In this document: one piece after another, positions 1 through 12,060 of the stretch
How positions within the stretch are numbered: position 1 is the first letter of the stretch
Layout: each line of letters starts with the position of its first letter
Origin: Atrina japonica
Taxonomy: Eukaryota > Mollusca > Bivalvia > Pterioida > Pinnidae
Length of the DNA stretch: 64,000 nt
Direction of reading: 5' to 3'
NCBI GenBank assembly: GCA_030159075.1
Contig: BROG01000032.1
Location: forward strand, 380,001-444,000
The notes under the pieces: model-generated
Databases searched by the model: none
The model's input: only the letters and a program-made list of their open reading frames with translations
What the model was told of the DNA's origin: nothing
Made by a program: the position numbers and the translations under genes

Positions 1-1179
1 ACAAACAGACATAATACAAATCTAATTGTTAAACAACTGTAACAGTGGCAAACCACTAAAAGATAGAAGCACAATGATCAAGATTCTCATTAAATACTGT
101 GAGATACAACTAATGAAGCAAAGATGTCACTGGACATATTCAAAATTCTTGTTTTATGTTTTTAACCTTCAGCATTTTATTAATTATCAGAAGAATATCA
201 CCATAGTCTGTGTATCGCAGCCATAAAATGGTAGTGTTCATTGTTACAGCAAACAGTATTGAGTTAGTGGGATCATAATTTCTGCAGCTGCATCAAAGAA
301 TGATAATAAATCCTGAAGTTTAACTTCTCGCAAACAAACAATTCCCTCAATTAATGCTATGGGAGTGAACTTTTATTTATGAACAAATTTTAACAATTAG
401 ATAACACCAAGAAAAATATGCTTGTAATGACTTCTTTTTTGTTATACAATGACCATTCATGCCATCTGCTGTGTGCTCCGTAAATAAATGAAAGACTGCA
501 AATTGCCATTCCTATTGGATTAGGATCCCGGAGCTTTGTCTTGTTAAACCCTTCAGGCATCACTTCACAATTAGATGCTTTGATTGAAATATTGCGAATT
601 TTAAATGAGAAATGAACAAGCATAGAACTAATAGAGAAGGCAAAACGTACTAAACAAAATTTAAGTGACAGAAGAATGTGACAAGTGTTGTTACGACACT
701 CAGCAACTAATTCCTAAAACTGCAATTTTGACAAAAACTTGTACAAGGGTGAAAGTGTTTTCTCTGCTTTAAGCACAACTAACTTAACTAGCTCTACTTT
801 GAAAACATGATACTAGTTCTATGTTAGGAAATTGATATTACATAATGCAGTTTGATGAGGTTTATGTAATTATTAACATAAAAAAACGATGCAAGAATCA
901 AGATGAGTTCACTTTAACTCTACAGTGATTATACACAACATTCTTCATTATTCTTTGCATAATTATTATTATGCAATAACATCCATGTAACAACATCAAA
1001 TAAAACATCATTAAAATGTCTGAAATTATGATAATGCTGGAGGTATGCTGGAGCAATAGATTTCTAGGTTAATACCAGTCTGTAGATTTCTACATTAATC
1101 CTGTCTGTACTTCAGATACCAACCGTAATTGCACAAGGACTTTTTTTTGGTTTTCTTTTCTACTACTTGTTATTCTCGT
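1..1179. other. Unannotated A/T-rich DNA
   Basis: No repeat family, exon with paired splice sites, or RNA gene is recognisable. Short open frames at 26-226 and 390-623 have no supporting features. Confidence 0.5.
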
Positions 1180-1398
1180 TTGTTTGTCTTTTGTTTTTGC
1201 TGCCAATGATGTGGGTCTTTCAGATAAGACTTAAAACTGAGGTCCTGTGTCATGGAAGATGTGGCAGGTATAAGAACCCTCACTACATTGGTGTAGCCTG
1301 TAGCAAGCAGGGAAAAATGTGCAGCCAGACTCTCGCAATAGAATCCAGGACCTTCCAACACTAGCTGTACACTCTAACCAAGTAATCTATCTGGGCCG
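1180..1398 (-). mobile_element. tRNA-derived SINE, family D (diverged)
   Basis: On the minus strand the head reads like a tRNA (cttggttagagtg, then ggtcctggattctattgc as a B-box remnant). The body shares phrases such as gtgagggttctta and the motif read on the plus strand as catggaagatgtggcaggt with other molluscan SINEs. The 3' side runs into a T/G-rich stretch on the plus strand. It is old and diverged. Confidence 0.55.
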
Positions 1399-1499
1399 AC
1401 ACCATTAGCACCACTTCAAATTAGCACCACTTCAAATGTTATCATTAATTACATGGACATGGACAATTCTTTTGTCGTCATATTATCTAGGTTCATGTA

Positions 1500-1666
1500 C
1501 AGTCAAACTCGGATATATTGAAATCGAAGGAGAATTATTTTGTTTTTTTTTCTTCATATAATCTGGGATTTTAAAAATAACTGGGTTATAATGGTAATAG
1601 AGAAATTTGGCTGGGGTATCAAATTCATTTCAAATAAAGTGGGATTTAATGTAACAGAGTTCAATG
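1500..1666. mobile_element. Short TA-flanked inverted-repeat element (MITE-like)
   Basis: It begins cagtcaaactcgga after TA and ends agagttcaatg before TA, so the ends are roughly inverted copies. Inside are further paired phrases (ggatatattgaaatc against the reverse of ggatttaatgtaac). Size and ends match non-autonomous DNA elements. There is no coding capacity. Confidence 0.45.
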
Positions 1667-3714
1667 TAAGCAGTGGATTTGTCTATATCTTAGCTCTGGT
1701 ATTAAAATTATGAGACAATTTTTTTGCACAGGTCCTCTGACAATAATACCAAGGAAACCTAAGTTTACAGGTTGTTTCCAAGTTGTGAAATGTACAACAA
1801 TGTCTCCAGTGTGGAACAACCTTGACATTGAAGTTATTCTAAGTTTTGAACCAATACATGTCATTTGCATTTCTATTTCCTTTCCTATACTCTGTATTTC
1901 CCTCTAAATTAAGTTACACTGCTTGAGCAATGCATCACTTGTAACTTAGCATACAAATAAAATCGTGAAATCTTCATGTATCAAAATGCCAAAACCAAAA
2001 TATATGTATACAACACTGCGATCTGGATGCTAATGGATGGTGAAGTAGTAATTGCAGTGTGCAGGGTTAATTAAGTGTAGCTTACACCTTGTCAGCTTTC
2101 CTGTCAGTCATACAGAGTTTGACAGAGAGTTAATGAGAAGGGGTTGGTGAATGTGTCAGCTCTAATTAAGCACAAGTTCACCATACATTACCAAAATTCA
2201 AATATCAATGGTGCATTTGCTAACTTTTTTCTTATTTATAGCTGCATGGCTCTCACCAGCATATTAAATAAAGTTGTAGGTTTGAATTTGCTGAACTCTA
2301 GGCTTTAAACCACATTTCTGTAACTGTTATTGTAATCATGTGAAGGCACTGAAGCTGTTGTTGATTTAGGGATTAGATCCCTGAAATAGGCATGATTTAG
2401 GGATCATATCCCTGAAATATGAATGAAGAAATTGACAACTGTACAGTAGATTTGATCTATTTGAGAATTAAAAAAAGTAAGAGGAGCTTAATGAGTTCAT
2501 GAGCCATGCTGAAAACAAACTCACATGCGTACACATAAATTTCAACCCCAACCAACTCCTAAAAACAACAACAAACAAAAAATATAAATTAATATCCCAA
2601 CTGAAAGAATCCAGAAATACATTTGGATCACAGGTTTCTCAGAGGAATGCATAACCTGTATATCCCTGCATGTACAATATCCAAGACCAATGGAAAGTAA
2701 AAACTCTGATATTGATAAAACAGTGTATTGACAGTAATAAGTTAATTGATCTTGTAACTTAAGTCTCTCTCTGGAAGCTGGCAAAAATGTCAAAGGTAGA
2801 ATATTGTATTTTATCAAGATGAAAACAGAAATCCATCAATCTATCTCATTGATAGTTTGTTCATTGAAACAAAACTAAAATATTACATGAAATAAATATG
2901 AGATGTAACAATAAATAATACTAAAAATTTAACACAAAATATCACAATTTAGTAAAGAGTTATGCCATTTAGAAAATTCTATGAGCAATTCAGGCTACTG
3001 AAGAAATTGCTGACTCTACTCTTTCATCTTCCGTTACAAACTATAATTAAATGCCACATAATCAGGATACATTCTACGGTAGCATTTACATGTCTGCAAA
3101 AAAGAAAAATCAATTAACTCGTGTAAATAATGAAAATATCTAGTTAAGTGTCATCAGCGGTATCATTAATTTTATCCTCTAAATCCATTCAGTTGATCAG
3201 TTTTCCTAGATCTCAATCCTTTGCTATAAATCAAGATCAACATAGGTACTTCTAGACGGCTTCTTATCACCTGATCAATAAATAAAAGATCTGTATTTCT
3301 AGTCATTTTCTCTCTCGTTTGTTTCCTTCTATGATAGCATTTGTGTGATCTATTTCACCTGCTCCATGTGATACATGTAAAACATTGATGTTCACCTTAA
3401 TACAACAGTTAATAGATGATGTTGGTCAATGTATCCTCAACAAATTGATGTCACCTCTTGTGGTAATATGGTGGTAGAACTTGTGAATAAGTGGTTTCCA
3501 GTTTGATTCTTAAACAAGATGCCTAAGATAGTGAAGATTCCTTTAACTAATTCTTGTCATTATAACCGAGTCACGCTACTTATGAACAGTTTTAAAACTG
3601 AAGCCTTGTATAACAGTACACAGGAAACATTACAGAACCTCGTGTCAACACAGGTCCATAGCATAAGTCAAAATATTTGACATTTCACCTGAAATTAGTT
3701 TTATTATTTGTTTG
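1667..3714. other. Mostly featureless; possible regulatory patch at 2040-2230
   Basis: Apart from the dyad pair at 2362, only 2040-2230 stands out. It has ggttaattaagtgtagctta, then caccttgtcag (inverted T-box-like cores) and ctctaattaagcac, free of repeats. The rest is A/T-rich with nothing to call. Confidence 0.35.
2362..2421. repeat. Two tandem copies of a dyad unit
   Basis: A unit of about 34 bases occurs twice. Each copy holds a perfect 6-base inverted repeat, agggat-n3-atccct, followed by gaaat. The centre is tag in the first copy and cat in the second. Confidence 0.6.
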
Positions 3715-3971
3715 TTGCTGTTTTTTTTAATAAAATTAATTCCACACTCAACTATTTTTCAGTTATATGGTGAGGATCAGTTTTTAATTGAGGAAGTGAG
3801 AACCCATTTACAACGTACCCGTGAAGAGACCAGCAGCGTTCCACTAGTAAACTGGCAAACTTTCTCACAAAATTAGCTTAGGTTCCATTGGGACTTGAAC
3901 CTGTGTTGACTACAGGTGAGAGACTTTTTGGTTTAAAGCATGATGCTCTAAACAATCGGCCACAGAGGCCC
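3715..3971 (-). mobile_element. tRNA-derived SINE, family A (diverged full length)
   Basis: It shares the family A body seen at 19770 and 23905: cacactcaactatttttcag, then the plus-strand phrase aaactggcaaactttctcac, then a B-box remnant (gggacttgaacc) and a tRNA-like head (gctctaaacaatcggccaca). The body resembles V-SINE/RUDI-type molluscan elements. That family name is from memory. Confidence 0.7.
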
Positions 3972-6585
3972 AGACTGTAACTAGTAACACCTCCCAATAA
4001 TTGGAAACTCTGTAAGCAGGAACTATTTCACAAGATTGCAACAATCTTAAAGGTGTGCTTAGCAACATTTTATAAAGTCTATAATTATTGATAGCCTTTT
4101 ATAAACTGAAGCCTTTATAAATTGGTTCTCTTTCTATGAGGTAATCCTTTAACACATACACAACTATCATTAAAAATGCCAGTTATAGGATTTACCTGTT
4201 ATCTTTATAAAAAATCGATCTTTTTCTCGTTATGTAACCGTTATCCATTTATCTGACAATCTTAGGTAACAGAACCTTATTTGTGACACTTTTGCTATCT
4301 GGATGACTGTAGGTGTCTCTTCATTTGCATTGTGTTTCTCTGCGTTATCTGGAGACATCTGATCTCATAAAGTTGTATCAGTTACGTAAGGGTACACATA
4401 AAGCTATAATTCGAAACTTTGACAAATTTTATTTCATGTGTCAAAATGCCCTATCAGAAGTCAGCGCAAGGGTTTTCATCTACAAGCCATTATCAGTGAT
4501 AGTGTCAATGTTTGCATGCTGCAATAGATCGAGACAGATCTGCAACTTACATACACAGGTGTCGGATATCACAGAAAAATGTTCAGTATCCATTAAATGA
4601 TTGAACTGAATTAAAAAAAATCTATTTTATAAAAAAAACTGATACTGATGATGAACACCTGCTAATCAAAATTAATTATCTTATACCATATTCTATTACC
4701 TGTGACAACAGACAAAGGAAAAGTGCTAATCTCTATTTTGGGGCAACTTTTCTTCTGCAGACACATTCATAAATAGCATTTTCAAGTAAGAATTTCTATA
4801 TAAATATTCATATTTGTATTTTCAATTAAGAGACATATTTTTTGCTTTTTACTTTTGATGCACTACCAGGTGTGATTATTTTTTTTAATCAATAAATTTG
4901 ATATTTTTTATAACAAGATCCCAAAATGAATAATTCATTTCCATAAAAAGAGCATGCTGTGTATATATATATATTTTACAGAGACAAAAAAAGGTAATTA
5001 TAAGTTTATAGCTAAGGACAGGTATGAAGCTGATCAATGTTTACTGTTCACCATTTGACTCTTAACAGCATCTGCCTTAGTGTATTAGCTTCAGCTAGCT
5101 CAGACACTGTGACAGATATGCCCACTGATGTACCAACAGGAGGTCTCCAGTTTGGTATTTGACTTATTACATCTTCCTAGAAGAGGAACAAACCTGTAGA
5201 TCAATCTACATGTACAATGTCATATATGTCTTATAAATAATATCATTAAATATTGGGTTTCTTTGGATTTTTCAAAAACTGACCCCTTTCACGGCTGCAT
5301 TTAGGTAATCGGTAAATCGGTAATCAGCAAGTTTTCAATACAAACTTCATACAGATTTGACCAATTTCCTACCTTTTATGAAATGAAATGTTGCCCATGT
5401 CTTTACAATCGAGAATGGCTATTGACCTCACCTGGCAGTGACAATGTGATAGATCTGGTTATCACTTTTTTCTACATGACAGGTGAACATGTACCAATCC
5501 ATTGCACTATATACAGCTGGGATATATATTTTATATCTCTACTACAGGTGAGAATCTCTAGATCAAAGAAAACTTATCAGTTTCCTTGTCTTTACTATCA
5601 GAGAGATGATCCTACAACACCTAGGTGTTCATTATACAGGTGTGCACTAGACAGAGATCCTACAGAGGTATCCTTCATGTTTCAATGTTGTCCTATATAT
5701 ACATATCTTATATCTTATTATCACCAAGAAATATGTCTGTACATTTTATCAATAAACTATTCTTACTGCAAATTTCTGATAACCACCAGTCTAAAGGGAA
5801 GTCCTTCTGAAACTTGACTTTTCGTCACTTTCATGAAGTACATGTTCATGTGCATGCTGCTATCTACTTAATTGAACTGATAGATTATGTATGACATGTA
5901 TTTATGAATTTTGTAAAATTCCTTCTTTCCCTAATGAGGTTTGCTAAAGTTATTGCACATATAAAATCTTTTTTATATTGTATTTCTGACATTTTCAGCT
6001 GCATCACAGCTTCTGTATTCACAATTCACTTCACTTGTCTATTGTACATCTGATTCTTGACTGCATACACCATGTTTTATGAAAAATGTGCACCTAATTG
6101 CCTTGTACAACACTGCAATACATGTATACCTACACATATATGCAGCCAGTGCATGATAAAACACCGCAACCACATAAACTATCCAATTACACCATTAAAC
6201 TGAAGTGAATTTCTCCATGAAAATGTTTTCATGAAAACCCTTTAATGAGCCCTATAATCAACTTAAATCCCTGGATAGGTGAAAGGGACAAAGTGAAGAT
6301 TACATCTTGATCTTCGTGTCTTCCCATTGAGTACGGAAAGTAAATAGACCCCTTATTGACAGAGAAGCTGGGTGGTCTGTGCCAGAATCATGAAGCTCCA
6401 ATTCAAATTTCTCTACAAAAGATATCTCCTCTTGTCTTAATGCATTAAAACAAACGAGTTAAATCTTCTCTTTGCTGTACACTCTCTTTTTCCACTGTTA
6501 TTTCTGCCATGTTAACAAAAATGTTCAATGAACCAAGATTATGCTTATAGCGGGATACCTTGTAATTGTTAGGATGTATGCCACT
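3972..6585. other. No supported feature
   Basis: An open frame of 144 codons at 5383-5817 is among the longest outside repeats. It starts without a splice or promoter context, has biased Cys/Tyr content and shows no domain. Phrases with caggtg recur at 5480, 5545 and 5636 but not as an array. Confidence 0.45.
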
Positions 6586-6804
6586 TATTTTTAATAGTTT
6601 TTGATGACCCCACTCAACAATTTTGTCTGCTATATGATGATGGGCAGTTTTTAATGGTACAGGAGAAAACCTGGTTACACTGTACCCAGGAAGAGACCAT
6701 TAATCTTCCACAAGTAAACTGGCAAACTTTCTCACAAAATCAGTCTAGATTTCCAGCAGGACATGAACCTATGCTGACCAGAGATGAGAGGCTTCATGGT
6801 TTAA
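6586..6804 (-). mobile_element. SINE family A, head lost
   Basis: The body contains cactcaacaattttgtc, gtacccaggaagagacca and aaactggcaaactttctcac, matching the other family A copies. It keeps part of the B-box side (gacatgaacct) but stops before the tRNA A-box, where the family B fragment begins. Confidence 0.65.
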
Positions 6805-6980
6805 TGTTGTTGTTGTATTAATCTTGTTTAACGTCCCACTCACGAATCATATGGAGATGTCACCAAATGCCGGTGAAAGGCTTAAAATTTTGGCCTGTGC
6901 TCGGCACTTATGGACATTGAGCAATGAGGGTTCTTTAACATGCCGACACCTACTGTGACACGGGACCTCAGTTTTTATAT
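6805..6980 (-). mobile_element. SINE family B, 5' (tRNA head) truncated
   Basis: It holds the tail and body of family B: tgtttaacgtcccactca, catatggagatgtcacc, aatgccggtgaa, gtgctcggcacttatgg, gagggttctttaacatgc and gtgacacgggacct. The match ends before the tRNA-like head present at 26312-26605. It abuts the family A copy on one side and an inverted-repeat element on the other. Confidence 0.7.
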
Positions 6981-6983
6981 ATA

Positions 6984-7167
6984 CAGAGGAATCTCATTAT
7001 GTGGAAATCGGTTGAGTCAAAATTCCGGATATGTCAAAATTGAAAGTCTGATCCCCATTTTTATAAATACAATAATTTATCAATAAAATAATTCAGTTAT
7101 CTCGAAATCTGGATGTCTTGAAGTAATAGTGGTGGTTTCATGAACTTTGAGAAACGAGATTCTACTG
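6984..7167. mobile_element. TA-flanked MITE-like element with 12-bp inverted ends
   Basis: It starts cagaggaatctc after TA and ends gagattctactg before TA, which gives inverted termini with one mismatch. The interior repeats phrases of the type tatgtggaaatcgg and tatctcgaaatctgg. It has no protein-coding content and carries an A/T-rich spacer. Confidence 0.55.
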
Positions 7168-7168
7168 T

Positions 7169-7177
7169 ATGTGTGTA

Positions 7178-7210
<33 letters not shown>

Positions 7211-7222
7211 TTTTTTTTTCTT
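7169..7222. repeat. Microsatellite (TG)n(TA)n followed by poly(T)
   Basis: Alternating TG steps pass into about nine TA steps and then a run of ten or so T. It sits directly against the end of the MITE-like element. Confidence 0.85.
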
Positions 7223-7639
7223 CAAAAATAACTTTTGTTAATTTTTGTTGATTTTGGGTGCTAACAATTACTAGAGATGTTTTACACACTAGTAAATTAA
7301 CATTTTAACAAGGTTTAAACTTATTCCTTTTGTATATTGTGTTTAATGAAATACATCACTTTCAGCTGTGTTTGAAATAATAGTGCTTTATATGGATTGT
7401 TATTTTATGTAATCTCTCTCTCTCTCTCCAATCATATAATTTATCTAATCATATGCTGGAGACAAACTTTGCAATGAATAAACAAAAGCGTACACATTTA
7501 AGAGCTTGAGAATTACATGAAACATTTTTCGATATTAATATTTTATCTCTGTCTTCCATTTTAATAATACATAAATATTGAGATTGCCATGATGAAAATT
7601 TCAACAAAAGTTCCATACTGCAAGCAATCAAGTTTTACG

Positions 7640-8220
7640 AGAGACCTCACCATTTCTACTGATGAATTTTGCACATAAATCAGTTCGTAATTTTCGTAAA
7701 CTGCTGCATTTCATAAGTTTAGCCATAAATAAGAAGAATCCTATTTTATTAGCAATTCCGTTTATTGCTGTGAGCCAGCACAAGATAATACCCTACTATC
7801 ACTTGCAATTTTGTCTGCCCGGAGTTTCTAAGTCCCTCAAATCCCATAATATTTCCTTGAATCATACCCTTATGTATCAAAATAATTGTGGCATTCTAAC
7901 AACCAATAACATGCAATTTTCAGTTTTAGCTGTGATTCCCGAGGGTCTAGCCTGTAAATTTGTACAGACAACATAATTCATGTTTTGTTATTGATTGGAA
8001 ACCGTGTAAAATTGTTCTCCCAGACTGTTTATCTCAAATTTTTATTTCAGTCACCCACAAAAATGTTGATTTATTCACATTTTATTCAAGACCATGATTT
8101 AAATGAAATAGATTTTATATCTCTCTTTCTTCTGGGCATGCCTGCACCACATTAACCAGCAATGGTTGGCTGCAAGGAATGTTGATTGTACATGGATAAA
8201 AAACAATTTTAATAAATTAC
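7640..8220. other. Repeat-poor, motif-dense stretch (possible regulatory element)
   Basis: No tandem or dispersed repeat is visible here, unlike the flanks. Phrases that resemble homeodomain, CCAAT and SOX sites are close together (ccaataacatgcaattttc, ttgttattgattgg, caccacattaaccagc). An open frame of about 100 codons runs through 7662-7976 but has no recognisable domain or splice context, so I do not call it a gene. A regulatory role is inference. Confidence 0.25.
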
Positions 8221-8630
8221 CTATTATTTAGCTCAATTAATTAGGTGGAATACTATATATTTGATTGATGTCCTATCCATCTGCTGATATAAATCAAGAC
8301 ATCTTGTACGTTTTAAATGCATGATGGCAGAATTTGTTTAATAGTTCATCTTAAATACTTAATATACACACAAAATTTGCTGTCATTATTTGTTCTGACA
8401 TAATGACAAAGAATTGCCAAGATTTATGATAATTAAAAAATTATCAGCTTTCAACTATGCTTTCATCATATAATTCATATACAAAATAAGTTCCCACACA
8501 TCCCTCCCACACACCACACATTAAAATCTGGTGACACCATGACTGCTATAAATCATCAAAAGCTCAATGAAATGAATCTACTCATAACAAAAACACAAAA
8601 ATGTATAGGTATTGTCTTAAAACTATAAAT

Positions 8631-9540
8631 GGTAGGTCAGTGGTATGTTGTAAGTAAGTGGTAGGTCTATGGTAGATTCATAGTAGGTCAGTGGTAGATC
8701 AGCAGGTCAATGGTAGATCAGTAAAAGGTCAGTGGTACAGCACTAGCAAGTCAGTGGTAGATCAGTTCAGTGGTAGATCAGTATTAGGTCAATGGTAGAT
8801 CAGTAGCTGCTACTGGTCACTCATGGTAGATCAAATTTTTGTAAAACAGCCATTCAGTGGTTTTAATCAACACCTAGGTCAGTGGAAGGACAGGAAACCG
8901 ACCTAGATCAGTAGATCAAGAGTGGATCAGTGGTAGGCCAACAATAGTAGTGGTCAGTAGTGGTAGATCAGTTGGTAGGTTATCACCAGGTCAGTGGTAG
9001 ATCAGTAGTAGGTAGAACAATGGTCAGTGGTACATCACTAGCAGTGTCAGTAGTAGGTAAATCACTAGGTCAGTGGTAAATCAGAGGTCAGTGCAGATCA
9101 ATAGCAGGTCAGTGGTAGATCAGTAGTAGGTCAATGGTACATCACTAGCAGGTCAGTGGTAGATCACTAGGTCAGTGGTAGATCAGTAGATCACTAGGTC
9201 AGTGGTAGATCAGTTGTAGGTCAGTGGTAGATCAGTAGTAGGTCAATGGTACATCACTAGCAGGTCAGTGGTAGATCACTAGGTCAGTGGTAGATCAGTA
9301 GCAGGTCAGTGGTAGATCAGAAGTAGGTCAATGGTACATCACTAGCAGGTCAGTGGTAGATCACTAGGTCAGTGGTAGATTCACAGTAGGTCAGTGGTAG
9401 ATCAGTAGCTGGTCAGTAGTAGGTCAATGATAGATTCATAGTAGGTAAGTGGTAGATCAGTAGTAGTATGTGTTACATGTAGGTCACTGGTAGATAAGAA
9501 GCAGATCAATGGTATATATACATATAGATTAGTTCTAGGT
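8631..9540. repeat. Minisatellite built on aggtcagtggtagatcagta
   Basis: The basic unit is about 20 bases, aggtcagtggtagatcagta, with many variants, repeated for about 0.9 kb. From about 9129 a longer unit recurs that combines gtcaatggtacatcactag with three copies of the basic unit, so there is a higher-order pattern. A 50-base interruption lies near 8828-8880. Confidence 0.9.
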
Positions 9541-10598
9541 CTGCCAACCAATGATTATCCAGTTAAACAAACTCCATTTATTTAAGATCAATTTCATTCA
9601 CACCATGAACGATAACTTCAAGAACTTCAAATTTCATGAATATTTCATGAATCATCATCAAATAGGTTGATAAATTTTCATATTTTTTTTTACTTTTGGC
9701 ATGAAATATCTGAAATGCAAAATTTAACAAAATACATGTATTATCTAATGTTTGTACTAGTAATGATATTATCATAATATCACATTATCATTTGTCATAT
9801 AATACACTACTGGGTTTTTATTAGACATGTTATCATTATGAAGTTATGTAACAGTGATGTGACACCATTTAAAAGCAAAAATCAGGTGATAAATAAAACA
9901 CTATATAATTGTGTTACACAACTCTAGGCAGCGGGTATCATCAGAAATCTTTGGCATTTTCAACACTGATAATCGTACAAATTGAACTATCTTTAATGGC
10001 ATTTCTGATATGCTGAACCAGTAATATAAAAAATAAGTTAAATGAACTTTTATGAAAAAAAGAGGGGAAAAAAAGAAATAAAAAACAAAAATAAAATCCA
10101 TGAATATATATATTGGCCTGGGGAGAAAACAGTAGACATCTTATGTTTCACATTGATATTTGGCACAAGAAAGTAATCTATAACGTTTTTATCAGTTCTT
10201 ATATTTCCCCGAGATCTGGCGAAGAGATGTAAACTGAAATTGACAGCTTTTTTTGTGATAAACTTAGCTTCCCACACCTTGCGAAAACCACAAATTACTT
10301 TCATGTAGGTACGTTATTGCTTTACGGTGCTGTGAACGAGAAAATTACAAATTTCAGGAGAAGAGTACTGCATGTGTAAATGGGATTAAAAACTTGTAAT
10401 AAAACACTCAGTGCATCAGTCACATTTTTTTAGTGGAGGTTATTTCACTGGATCATAATTTATTATGTTTTTTTCAAAATATGTATGATGTACAGTGTTC
10501 TGTATAAGAAATATGATTAAAATAGACAATCTCACCAATATTGTTATTGTTGTTATTACAGTTCAAAGTATATCTCATTGTGTGTGTATATATATATA
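9541..10598. other. No supported feature
   Basis: It is A/T-rich with short poly(T)/poly(A) runs. Minus-strand frames at 9901-10304 are Phe-rich readings of A/T sequence. Confidence 0.5.
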
Positions 10599-10712
10599 AT
10601 TTTTTTTTAAATATTTTTCGCCACACTCAACAAATTTTCAGTTAGTTTCCAATGGTGAAGGCGAGAACCTGGTTACAATGAACAAGGAAAGAGACCAGTG
10701 GGCTTCCGCAAG
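10599..10712 (-). mobile_element. SINE family A, 3' fragment
   Basis: It contains cgccacactcaacaaatttt, gaacctggttacaatg and gagaccagtgggcttccgca, which match the tail-side half of family A. The tRNA-like head is absent. Confidence 0.6.
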
Positions 10713-10875
10713 TTATTTGTAATATGTAAAAACACTGGCTATAAAATCATGAATTATTGAATAACAAAGTTTAAATCTGGTAACATAAACTACACAAATT
10801 CAATCCACTTTCTATGGAGGAAAGCACAATCATACTGATGGTTTGTAATATTTGTCACTGATAGCAGAGTTTTTG

Positions 10876-11075
10876 AAATTCACTGGTCTTTCCAGAAAAA
10901 CCGGTAAATTTTACAAAAGTCCAGTGAAATCTACATGTATCTGATAACTGGTCCAAATGACCAGTAATTTTCCAATTCATTTCAACTGTGTAATTTATAC
11001 AGACCAGTAAAAAATTTTCTTTGACCAGTGAAATTCCTTAATTCACTGGTCCGGTTGACCAGTAATTTTTTTTTA
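10876..11075. repeat. Cluster of actggtc...gaccagt dyads
   Basis: Four spaced units contain actggtc or gaccagt followed by a(a)atttt. Two are clear dyads: actggtccaaatgaccagt and actggtccggttgaccagt. The spacing is irregular, so this is either a decayed tandem repeat or the remains of a foldback element. Confidence 0.5.
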
Positions 11076-11904
11076 TTTCAAAATGTCTGTGATAGCACAT
11101 TTATATTTCTAAATTCTTCTAAAGCTAGGATAGCCATCTTTTTACAGTGGTTACTCTTCTATTAAACATTTAGATTTAATATTTGGCCTTGTCTGATACC
11201 ACTTTCTCTTTAGAAAATCTATTTAAGATTGGAGCTCAACTGATGAAGTCTAATTGACAGAAACAATCGTCTTGAGCATTGTAACTTTAGTATTATTTTT
11301 ATAATATTTGTATGATTATTTCTTCTTGAAGGTATTTCATAAAATTTAGTAGTGCCGTAGAAGTGATTTTGAGAGACCAGCGTAATCAAAGACAATCTGC
11401 ATTAAAAGATCACTTTTAGATCTCTGAATTCAAACTCTTTTAAGAGACTACCTGTCTTGACTGATTATTTTTTCACAAGAGATTGAGTAGTCCTACCTGA
11501 ACGATTCGACTATATTGGTACTATTATCATATAGTGCTTCACCTGTAAGCTTCTTGAATTTTGATTAGTCAAATACATGTTGTCCATCAATCAAAACAGT
11601 ATCAATTTTATCTTGGCGATGAATGACCATACTTGACAACAGGCACTATTCTTTCAACAATCATTTGTTTCCCCATGGGACTATACACTTTGTTTAGAGT
11701 TATCTCCCCTTTACTAAATGGCATTTTCTTAACAACAAATATGGTCATAACTTGGAATAATGTAGGCTCAACAAGACATTCTAAGATATTTTTGGAAGAC
11801 TGAATATGCAGACAATATTAGAATTATTGGTAAAATGGTAATTGGAATAATTGTAAAATGTTTGTATTTTCGTCTGGTTTAAGGTCAAAATTTGACAATG
11901 TTAT

Positions 11905-12060
11905 ACTTACTCAATCTATTTTGGTCCTTTCCTGAGGGAACCATTCTCCAATGCTGTTGTCTGGAAAGGTATACTCCCAAATTCAAAGATGTCTCCAGAC
12001 AACAATATAGGATAACAGTTCCCAAGGGAGACAACCATAATAGATTAGGAGAGAATATAT
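11905..12060. mobile_element. Foldback (inverted-repeat) element, arms about 60 bp
   Basis: The arm 11911-11974 and the reverse complement of 11986-12050 align over most of their length. Shared blocks are caatctattttgg / taatctattatgg, gagggaacc / cttgggaac and the exact block gttgtctgga. The loop is about 12 bases. The similarity explains why short open frames on the two strands look alike. No coding function is inferred. Confidence 0.65.

Noticed and set aside
5383..5817. Plus-strand frame of 144 codons outside any array
   Set aside because: It has no recognisable domain or exon boundaries, and its Cys/Tyr-rich composition is typical of chance frames in A/T-rich DNA.
8631..9540. CRISPR-like array
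   Set aside because: It is a continuous degenerate tandem repeat without unique spacers, in eukaryotic DNA.
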